Source: JABDDM01 sp038240295
GTDB taxonomy: Bacteria > Bacteroidota > Ignavibacteria > Palsa-1295
Assembly: GCA_038240295.1 (NCBI GenBank)
Contig: JBBSDW010000174.1
Coordinates: 1 to 6,098 of the forward strand
DNA length: 6,098 nucleotides
Direction of reading: 5' to 3'
The position numbers were made by a program, and so were the translations under genes. How positions within the stretch are numbered: position 1 is the stretch's first letter; every line of letters starts with the position of its first letter. The notes under the pieces are model-generated. The model was given only the letters and a program-made list of their open reading frames with translations, made no database searches and was not told the origin of the DNA. Positions 1-4,960 of the stretch are shown here, piece after piece.

Positions 1-1182
1 AAGAACGAAGAGGAATTCCGCGAGGCATCTGAAAAAGCGGAAGCAGCTCCTGCGGCCGACGCTGCGACCGTTTCGCAATTTGTCATTCCCTCGAACGATA
101 TCGTTAGTCAGGCCCCGCACACATTTCAAGCCTCCGATATCTCGACCACGTTTCATCCTTTTACCATACCGACCGGCAAGAACGAGGGGATGCAGTTCAT
201 CGAAGGGATCAATCGCACGCTGAAGGAAGAATTCAGACTGAACGCGAATACGTTTTTGTGGGGGCAGGATGTCGCATCGAAGAATAAAGGCGGCATTTTT
301 AATGTGACGAAAGGGCTGCAGCAGGAATTTGGCGACAAGCGCGTCTTCAACGGACCGATCGCCGAAGATTACATCCTCGGCACTGCCGATGGATTCTGCC
401 GCGTCGATCAGGAGCATATTTGGTGCGTTGTCGAAGGCGCGGAGTTCGCCGATTATTTTTGGCCGGCGATGGAGCAGTTCATCGAGATCTCGCATGAATA
501 CTGGCGCACGCGGGGCCAGTTCGCACCGAATATTTTGATCCGTCTTGCAAGTGGTGGTTATATTGGCGGCGGGCTTTATCATTCGCAAAATCTCGAAGGG
601 ACATTCACAACGATTCCAGGAATCCGAGTTGTAGAGCCTTGCTTTGCTGATGATGCTCAGGGACTCATTCGCACCGCAATGCGGACACGTGGCGTGACGC
701 TCTTGCTTGAACCAAAATTTCTTTATTACAACACGAAGGCAAAGGCCGATCCTCTTGCCGATAACGAACTTATCCCGTTCGGTAAAGCGCGACTTCGCCG
801 CGAAGGCAGCGATCTATCGATGATCACCTACGGATCGACCACGCATTTTTGCCTCCAGGCCGCTGAAGAATTGGCAAAGCAGGGGACTGAGTGCGATGTG
901 CTCGATCTGCGGTCGTTGTACCCGCTCGACATAGATGCGATCCTGCACACGGTGGGCAAGACAGGGCGTGCGTTAGTGGTACACGAGGACAAGGTAACCG
1001 GTGGCTTCGGCGGCGAGATCGCGGCGCTTATTCAGGAGCTTGCCTTCGATAAGCTAGATGCACCTGTCATGCGAGTCGGTTCGCCATTTTTGCCTGTTGG
1101 ATTTGCCAAACCGCTCGAAGAAGCGATTCTGCCTAATCCTGCTAAGATCAAAGAAGCGGCCGAGAAACTCGCGAAGTGGTAA
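1..1182 (+). CDS. 2-oxoacid dehydrogenase E1 (alpha/beta fusion type), C-terminal beta half; 5'-truncated
   Basis: The frame is open from base 1 to the TAA at 1180-1182 (393 codons), so the gene starts before the window. The ATG at 190 falls inside a continuous frame and is probably not the true start. Codons 1-63 are a charged helix tail followed by an Ala/Pro/Thr-rich linker. The beta-type half begins near codon 64. The pyrimidine-binding domain has FLWGQDV, GGIFNVTKGL and RVFNGPIAED; the Glu of IAED (codon 122) sits where the cofactor-activating glutamate lies in E1-beta proteins. HSQNLEG and IPGIRVVEP follow. The C-terminal transketolase-like domain has DLRSLYPLD, VVHED, GGFGGEIAA and PVGF. 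The family decarboxylates pyruvate or a branched-chain 2-oxoacid with ThDP and passes the acyl group to the lipoyl E2, in the cytoplasm. Pyruvate and branched-chain substrates cannot be told apart here. The upstream linker suggests an alpha/beta fusion, but the alpha half is outside the window. Confidence 0.9.
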   Translation, partial: KNEEEFREASEKAEAAPAADAATVSQFVIPSNDIVSQAPHTFQASDISTTFHPFTIPTGKNEGMQFIEGINRTLKEEFRLNANTFLWGQDVASKNKGGIFNVTKGLQQEFGDKRVFNGPIAEDYILGTADGFCRVDQEHIWCVVEGAEFADYFWPAMEQFIEISHEYWRTRGQFAPNILIRLASGGYIGGGLYHSQNLEGTFTTIPGIRVVEPCFADDAQGLIRTAMRTRGVTLLLEPKFLYYNTKAKADPLADNELIPFGKARLRREGSDLSMITYGSTTHFCLQAAEELAKQGTECDVLDLRSLYPLDIDAILHTVGKTGRALVVHEDKVTGGFGGEIAALIQELAFDKLDAPVMRVGSPFLPVGFAKPLEEAILPNPAKIKEAAEKLAKW

Positions 1183-1203
1183 TTACTTCGCGACCCGTTT
1201 TTT
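1169..1203 (+). terminator. Rho-independent terminator spanning two convergent stop codons
   Basis: TCGCGAAGT (1169-1177) pairs perfectly with ACTTCGCGA (1185-1193): a 9-bp stem around a 7-nt loop, ggtaatt. After the right arm come four bases and then six T residues (1198-1203), the layout of an intrinsic terminator for the plus-strand E1 gene. The hairpin contains the E1 stop (1180-1182) and the tadA stop (1185-1183 on the minus strand). Read on the minus strand, the hairpin is followed only by GTTTCTCGG, so termination of tadA by the same structure would be weaker. The fold is read directly from the sequence; its activity is inferred. Confidence 0.7.
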
Positions 1204-1674
1204 CTGGAAATATTCTTTGAGCATCAGTCCGCAGACAACGTCCGAAATGCCTGCGATCGTCTCGACTTGATGATTTAATCTGGCGTCTTCGGTGATCGTA
1301 TAGAGCGTACCACAAGCTCCGGCTTTGGGATCGTAGGCGCCAAAGACAAGTCGAGGAATGCGAGCAAGAACGATCGCGCCAGCGCACATGGGGCAGGGTT
1401 CGAGCGTAACATAGAGTGTGACCTCGGTAAGATATCGAGAACCGAGATGCTCGCTTGCGGCAGTGATCGCCATTAACTCAGCGTGGGCTGTAGCATCTTG
1501 AAGCGTTTCAGTAAGATTGTGCCCCTTGGCAACGATCTCCTCGCCCCGAACGATCACGCACCCGATCGGGACCTCATTCCGATCCAAAGCCTTCTCCGCC
1601 TCCAAAAGTGCAATCGACATCCAATACTGATGCGAGAATATCTTTATGCTGTCTCCGATCCCTTCATCCTTCAT
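1183..1674 (-). CDS. tadA: tRNA-specific adenosine deaminase TadA
   Basis: This is a 163-residue cytidine-deaminase-fold protein, a normal length for TadA. The family deaminates A34 of tRNA-Arg(ACG) to inosine so that one tRNA reads CGU, CGC and CGA. The zinc and catalytic motif HAE is at residues 64-66 (His64 zinc ligand, Glu66 proton shuttle), and PCPMC at 93-97 supplies Cys94 and Cys97. VPIGCVIV (35-42), GHN (51-53) and the ARIPRLVFGAYDPKAG stretch (104-119) are also typical. The start at 1674 is preferred over the internal ATG at 1620 because FSHQYWM (13-19) resembles the FSHEYWM near the N-terminus of E. coli TadA, as I recall it. Residues 1-12 (MKDEGIGDSIKI) are partly encoded by a 7-bp tandem repeat and look like a non-conserved extension. 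The gene lies 27 bp downstream of a tRNA gene on the same strand and may be co-transcribed with it. It converges on the E1 gene with no gap. Confidence 0.95.
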   Translation of the reverse strand: MKDEGIGDSIKIFSHQYWMSIALLEAEKALDRNEVPIGCVIVRGEEIVAKGHNLTETLQDATAHAELMAITAASEHLGSRYLTEVTLYVTLEPCPMCAGAIVLARIPRLVFGAYDPKAGACGTLYTITEDARLNHQVETIAGISDVVCGLMLKEYFQKKRVAK

Positions 1675-1692
1675 CCTTCAACCTTCATCCTT
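1661..1692. repeat. Tandem 7-bp repeat over the tadA start
   Basis: On the plus strand the units are ccttcat (1661-1667), ccttcat (1668-1674), ccttcaa (1675-1681) and ccttcat (1682-1688), followed by a partial cctt (1689-1692). On the minus strand, the sense strand of tadA, the unit reads ATGAAGG, so each full unit carries an ATG and an AAGG ribosome-binding-like core. The tadA start codon is the one at 1674-1672. Because 7 is not a multiple of 3, gain or loss of one unit would change which ATG is in frame. The repeat is directly visible; any regulatory role is inference. Confidence 0.85.
1671..1688 (-). promoter_or_regulatory. tadA translation-initiation region with overlapping 5-codon mini-ORF
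   Basis: The GAAGG of the repeat unit at 1688-1682 ends 7 nt before the tadA ATG (1674), an acceptable Shine-Dalgarno spacing. The ATG of that same unit opens a mini-frame reading MKVEG and then TGA at 1673-1671. That stop overlaps the tadA start as ATGA, a layout compatible with termination-reinitiation coupling. The out-of-frame ATG at 1667 gives only seven codons before TAA. These short frames may simply be by-products of the repeat; nothing shows that they are translated. Confidence 0.4.
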
Positions 1693-1701
1693 GCCCAAAC
1701 G

Positions 1702-1775
1702 TGGGCCCTGCAGGGCTTGAACCTGCGACCAATCGATTATGAGTCGACTGCTCTTACCAACTGAGCTAAGGGCCC
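1702..1775 (-). tRNA. tRNA with CAU anticodon, probable tRNA-Ile2 (lysidine-modified, reads AUA)
   Basis: Read on the minus strand, a complete 74-nt cloverleaf folds. The 7-bp acceptor stem is GGGCCCT with AGGGCCC, the D stem is GCTC/GAGC with a 9-nt loop, and the anticodon stem GTCGA/TCGAT has one G-U pair. The anticodon loop is CTCATAA, the T stem is GCAGG/CCTGC with loop TTCAAGC, and the discriminator is A73 (1702). No CCA is encoded. A CAU anticodon can mean initiator Met, elongator Met or Ile2. C4-G69 and C5-G68, described as TilS recognition pairs in E. coli tRNA-Ile2, are present. The body (CCTTAGCTCAG, CGACTCATAATCG, TTGGTCGC, GGTTCAAG) closely resembles E. coli ileX as I recall it. 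The cytidine at 34 would have to become lysidine, made by TilS (not in this window). The gene is followed after 27 bp by tadA on the same strand. Confidence 0.9.
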
Positions 1776-1780
1776 GCAAT

Positions 1781-1820
1781 CGCGTCGTCGCAGTTGCAGT
1801 GCCGCATTTCCTGCGACGCG
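1781..1820. other. Slipped stem-loop just upstream of the tRNA
   Basis: The left arm CGCGTCGTCGCAG (1781-1793) pairs with the right arm CTGCGACGCG (1811-1820) in two registers. CGTCGCAG (1786-1793) pairs perfectly with CTGCGACG (1811-1818) over a 17-nt loop, or the outer CGCGTCG (1781-1787) pairs with CGACGCG (1814-1820). It begins 5 bp from the mature 5' end of the tRNA, so on the minus strand it would lie in the precursor leader if transcription starts farther upstream. There is no T run, so it is not a standard terminator. Its function is unknown. Confidence 0.4.
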
Positions 1821-1991
1821 TTGTAAACTTAGAGCCATCCATTCAAATTCCTTGCGTGCGGCCAAGCATGTCTGCCTTTGGAGTGAGCGCGGTCGGAATG
1901 AATTCCAAACTACAATAGAGATCGGATCGCAACCCGGCCTCGAATCTTGAAAACGCATAACTGCTTACTCCAAGCAGCTTCTTCTAAAATG

Positions 1992-2127
1992 GTCATTCTG
2001 AGCCCGGCGAAGAATCTTATCTCTCGGTCGCCTGGGTGCATGCCTTCGAGCACAACCCTCCCTACCCACTCGAACTTTGACATTCAGCCAAACCGACCGT
2101 AAGATCCTTCGTCGGGCTCAGGATGAC
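1992..2127. repeat. 136-bp MITE/REP-like element with 28-bp imperfect terminal inverted repeats
   Basis: The left arm (1992-2019, starting GTCATTCTGAGCCCGG) and the reverse complement of the right arm (2100-2127, starting GTCATCCTGAGCCCGA) match at 25 of 28 positions. Further in, CGGTCG (2025-2030) pairs with CGACCG (2094-2099) beyond a 5-nt bulge, and TTCGAG (2045-2050) pairs with CTCGAA (2069-2074). The whole element could therefore fold as one long nested hairpin. The arm consensus, GTCATYCTGAGCCCGRCGAA, resembles a dispersed intergenic repeat of CTGAGCgaaGCGAAGgATCT type that I recall from many environmental genomes. It encodes no protein, and I see no clear target-site duplication. Inverted arms with non-coding filler fit a non-autonomous mobile element or a paired REP (BIME-like) unit. 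Confidence 0.8.
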
Positions 2128-2242
2128 TTTTTGAAGGAGAGTGCTTGAAGTCAGCGTTTTGGCAAACACGGATTGGACGGCTTTTCTCCTGGCGAAGGCA
2201 ATAAATCGTCCCTTTGGCACAAATCGAATAATGGGGCTGTTC

Positions 2243-2247
2243 GGAGG
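2243..2247 (+). promoter_or_regulatory. Strong Shine-Dalgarno site for mtaB
   Basis: GGAGG lies 8 nt before the ATG at 2256. It supports 2256 as the mtaB start and marks the only strong ribosome-binding site seen in the plus-strand operon. The two downstream genes start by overlapping the preceding stop codon. Confidence 0.75.
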
Positions 2248-2255
2248 CCTAACTA

Positions 2256-3641
2256 ATGCAGGATCAACGCAGCCCACGCCAGTTTACCGTTCATACGCTC
2301 GGATGCAAGCTCAATTACTCGGAGACGAGTGAGCTTGCCAAGCAGTTCGTCGCGCGCGGATTTACGCCAGCCAAACTTTCGTCTTCGACCGAGGTGTTTC
2401 TTCTCAATACTTGCTCGGTCACTGAGAATGCCGAGAAGGAATGCCGTCAAGTTATCCGGCGGGTTCGCCGCACTTCGCCCGATGCATTTATTGCGGTCAC
2501 GGGCTGCTACGCGCAACTCAGGCCGGAGGCGATTGCGAGCATCGATGGCGTTGACGCCGTACTTGGCGCTCAGGAAAAATTCGAGTTGTTCGACCGAATT
2601 CCTTCGTTCGAAAAACTCTCGACTCCGCTTGTGTTCGTTCGCGACATAGAGGACGCGAGGGACTTTCACATTGCCTCTTCATCCGTCGGGGGCGATCGGA
2701 CGCGAGCGTTTCTTAAAGTGCAGGATGGCTGCGACTACACCTGTTCCTTTTGTACGATCCCGCAGGCGCGAGGAGCTTCACGTTCGAGCTCCATCGAAAA
2801 CATTCTCACCGAAGCTCGCTCACTTTCACGATCGGGCTTTCGCGAGATCGTGCTCAGTGGTGTGAATGTTGGCGACTTTGGCCGCAAGGATGGGCTGAGT
2901 TTTTACGAGTTGCTTTGTGCGATCGATCGAGATGTGGCAATCACTTCGCGTATTCGAATCAGTTCGATCGAGCCGAATCTACTGACCGACGAGATCATCG
3001 AACTCGCAGCCCAAAGCGAAAAACTGTGCTCCCATTTTCACGTGCCGCTTCAGTCGGGTTCGCCTACCGTGCTTCGTAGAATGCAGCGGCGATACACTCC
3101 CATGCAATATCAAGAGCGGGTTGAGAAGATTTTAAGGTGCATGCCGAATGCCGCGATCGGCGTCGATGTGATCGTCGGATTTCCTGGTGAGACCCAGATC
3201 GAATTCGAAGAGACGTTTAACTTCCTAAGCCAACTGGATATCGCCTATCTGCACGTGTTCACCTACAGCGAGCGCCCGGAGACGAAAGCATTGACGCTTG
3301 AATCGCCGGTTGCACCCTCCACACGAAATGCGAGGAACAGCCAGCTTCGTTTGCTTTCCGAGAAAAAGAAGCGCGAGTTCTATGATCGGCAGTTGGGTAA
3401 AACTGTAACGGTGCTTCTCGAATCAAGTAAAACTGAATGCGGCCTCGATTCTATAGTTCGTGAAGGCTGGTCGGAAAATTATGTGCGCGTACGCTCGGCG
3501 AGTTTTCCTGAAAATGCGGAATTGGTTAGCACTCGGCTGGAGAAGGTGGTCGGAGGCGTAATGGAGGGGAGCCTGGTCGAGGTGCTCTGTGTGAGTGAAA
3601 GGTCCCCGGCGGAATTGCTGCCAATTCTTACGAGCTTCTGA
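2256..3641 (+). CDS. mtaB: tRNA (t6A37) methylthiotransferase MtaB
   Basis: This is a 461-residue methylthiotransferase of the MiaB/MtaB/RimO family. It uses S-adenosylmethionine and two [4Fe-4S] clusters to add a 2-methylthio group to t6A37 of ANN-reading tRNAs, giving ms2t6A. The N-terminal UPF0004 domain has the MtaB-type TLGCKLNYSET motif and three cluster cysteines (Cys17, Cys53, Cys84). The radical-SAM CxxxCxxC motif is CDYTCSFC at 159-166, preceded by FLKVQDG. Later conserved pieces are RISSIEP, HFHVPLQSGS, MQRRYT, GVDVIVGFPGET and HVFTYSERP. A C-terminal TRAM RNA-binding domain occupies about 380-446. TLGCK plus the ISSIEP context favours MtaB over MiaB or RimO. The start is set by a good Shine-Dalgarno 8 nt upstream. 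The stop overlaps the next ATG by one base (TGATG), indicating translational coupling. It is probably the first gene of its operon. Confidence 0.94.
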   Translation: MQDQRSPRQFTVHTLGCKLNYSETSELAKQFVARGFTPAKLSSSTEVFLLNTCSVTENAEKECRQVIRRVRRTSPDAFIAVTGCYAQLRPEAIASIDGVDAVLGAQEKFELFDRIPSFEKLSTPLVFVRDIEDARDFHIASSSVGGDRTRAFLKVQDGCDYTCSFCTIPQARGASRSSSIENILTEARSLSRSGFREIVLSGVNVGDFGRKDGLSFYELLCAIDRDVAITSRIRISSIEPNLLTDEIIELAAQSEKLCSHFHVPLQSGSPTVLRRMQRRYTPMQYQERVEKILRCMPNAAIGVDVIVGFPGETQIEFEETFNFLSQLDIAYLHVFTYSERPETKALTLESPVAPSTRNARNSQLRLLSEKKKREFYDRQLGKTVTVLLESSKTECGLDSIVREGWSENYVRVRSASFPENAELVSTRLEKVVGGVMEGSLVEVLCVSERSPAELLPILTSF

Positions 3642-4960
3642 TGCAGATCGGAATTGAACGACTGTCAGCACTTCGCCGCCGCTATGGTGTCGTGCTTCTT
3701 AGCGCACTTGCGATCTTTATCTTTCAACTCATCATTCTTCGTGCACCGCGAGTGCTTGGGGAGCCCTATTTTATTGCGCAAAATCTTTTGCGCGGTCTCG
3801 GATTTGCGTATCCGACGATCAGCTCGCACGACGTTCCGGTCATCACTTGCTACATTCCGCCGCTTTATGTCTGGGTCTGCGAAGCATTCATGCGCCTCGG
3901 GTTGGGACTCACGGGGATCCAGGTCTTTAATCTGCTTTGTCTGCATCTTGGCGCGCTTGTCATTTACCGATTTGCGCTCAACTTCTTGCAAAAGCCTCTG
4001 GCGATGTTATCGTTCGTGATCCTCAGCCTCTATGTGCCGCTTTGGGTATTGGCAGACGCGATCGAACCAAACGCGCTTAATTTTTTACTCATTGCGCTCA
4101 CCGTTGAAGCGCTCTACGATCTCTACAGGCTTCCGAGTATGTGGAAATGGATTTGGCTTGGCGTGCTCACGGGCACCCAAGTACTCGTTCGCCCTGACAT
4201 GCTGATGGGTGCGATCTTCTGCGCGGTCTGGCTCATCGCCGTGCTGCATAAGAAACTATCGCTCGTGCAGTTGTTGAAAAACTTTGCACTGACCGCGCTC
4301 GTCGCGCTTGCGATCGTTCTTCCATGGACCGTTCGCAACTACCTTGTTTTCCATGAGTTCGTTCTTGTAAGTGCGAACGGGGGATATAATCTCTGGCTTG
4401 GAAACAACTCGAGTGCCTCGGGCGAGTTCAAACTTAACGAGTGGAATAAACAGACGAAGGACGAGTGGAACACCGTTTATAATTTCAGCCTTTCGCATAA
4501 CGTTGTCGAATACGATGCGCTCTTTAAGAGCTTTGCCCTTAACTACATTGTGACGCACCCGATTGAGACCATTCGCATCGATCTGAAAAAGATCTACTAC
4601 CACTGGTGGCGAAGATCGGACGCGGGCGATTTTTCGCAGGTCAACGATCTGATGATTTATTTTAGTATAGCTTCAGTACTCTTGCTCGTATTTGGCTTCT
4701 ACGGACTTATAAAGCTTCGCGATAAAGCAGCGCGAAGTTTGATCGTCACGTTCTTTCTTTACAGCACCGCAGTGTCGGTCGCCTTCTTTGTTCAATCTCG
4801 CCATCGGGTGCTCAAAGTCGATCCATTTCTGATTCCGCTCGCCGTTGCCGGTTTATATACGGTGATGGAACAGGTTCGCGGGCGGGACCGGCTTTACTCG
4901 AAGTTCAAGATGGCTGGAGAAAATAAAAACATTTCGCTTATCGAAGCAGCTCGCTCATGA
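3641..4960 (+). CDS. Polytopic membrane glycosyltransferase, GT39/ArnT-like (GT-C fold)
   Basis: This 439-residue protein has about ten hydrophobic segments, roughly at 16-34, 90-108, 119-137, 143-160, 167-183, 187-202, 212-228, 336-356, 366-384 and 395-408. The first outside loop reads GEPYFIAQNLLRGLGF (40-55) and leads to YIPPLYVW (71-78), as in bacterial family-39 glycosyltransferases. LPWTVRNY (227-234), ANGGYNLWLGNN (245-256) and QSRHRVLKVDPFLIP (385-399) are further family hallmarks. These enzymes move a sugar from a polyprenyl-phosphate carrier to a lipid, glycan or protein on the outer face of the inner membrane. Donor and acceptor cannot be read from the sequence. An acidic residue in the first loop is usually catalytic; Glu41 is the likely candidate where Asp is commoner. 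The gene starts within the mtaB stop and has no good ribosome-binding site, and its own stop overlaps the next start (ATGA). Its presence between two radical-SAM genes is unexplained. Confidence 0.82.
   Translation: MQIGIERLSALRRRYGVVLLSALAIFIFQLIILRAPRVLGEPYFIAQNLLRGLGFAYPTISSHDVPVITCYIPPLYVWVCEAFMRLGLGLTGIQVFNLLCLHLGALVIYRFALNFLQKPLAMLSFVILSLYVPLWVLADAIEPNALNFLLIALTVEALYDLYRLPSMWKWIWLGVLTGTQVLVRPDMLMGAIFCAVWLIAVLHKKLSLVQLLKNFALTALVALAIVLPWTVRNYLVFHEFVLVSANGGYNLWLGNNSSASGEFKLNEWNKQTKDEWNTVYNFSLSHNVVEYDALFKSFALNYIVTHPIETIRIDLKKIYYHWWRRSDAGDFSQVNDLMIYFSIASVLLLVFGFYGLIKLRDKAARSLIVTFFLYSTAVSVAFFVQSRHRVLKVDPFLIPLAVAGLYTVMEQVRGRDRLYSKFKMAGENKNISLIEAARS

Larger units (their letters stand above)
1776..2255. 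other. 480-bp non-coding region between divergent units
   Basis: This stretch separates the minus-strand tRNA-tadA pair from the plus-strand mtaB operon, so it should hold promoters in both directions. I could not find a convincing -35/-10 pair for either side. It contains a stem-loop at 1781-1820, a small hairpin at 1961-1977 (CTGCTT/AAGCAG with a 5-nt loop), the inverted-repeat element at 1992-2127 and the mtaB ribosome-binding site. The short open frames here have no recognisable protein content, and one of them is partly a translation of the inverted repeat. Confidence 0.7.

Noticed and set aside
1661..1692. Heptamer array as a CRISPR or attachment site
   Set aside because: The units are contiguous with no spacers, far too short for CRISPR, and there is no integrase or duplicated tRNA end nearby.
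1824..1847. Possible minus-strand promoter (TTTG and TAAGTTTA) for the tRNA
   Set aside because: The TAAGTTTA resembles the Bacteroidota-type -7 box, but the spacing to TTTG is only 12 bp, and a start there would leave about a 45-nt leader. Too weak to list.
1961..1977. Small CTGCTT/AAGCAG hairpin followed by pyrimidines
   Set aside because: The stem is only 6 bp, no T run follows, and no gene ends nearby that would need a terminator.
2159..2232. Possible promoter pieces for mtaB (TTGGCA, TTGGAC, AATAAT)
   Set aside because: No -35/-10 pair has both reasonable matches and a 16-19 bp spacer.
2062..2277. Minus-strand open frame of 71 codons crossing the inverted-repeat element
   Set aside because: Part of its peptide (KVILSPTKDL) is simply a translation of the repeat arm, and it runs into the mtaB start. 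It has no recognisable domain.
2141..2332. Plus-strand 63-codon frame upstream of and overlapping mtaB
   Set aside because: It lacks family features, overlaps the well-supported mtaB start in another frame, and shows no suitable ribosome site.
2253..2669. Minus-strand 138-codon frame opposite mtaB
   Set aside because: It is antisense to the conserved N-terminal domain of mtaB and has no domain signature.
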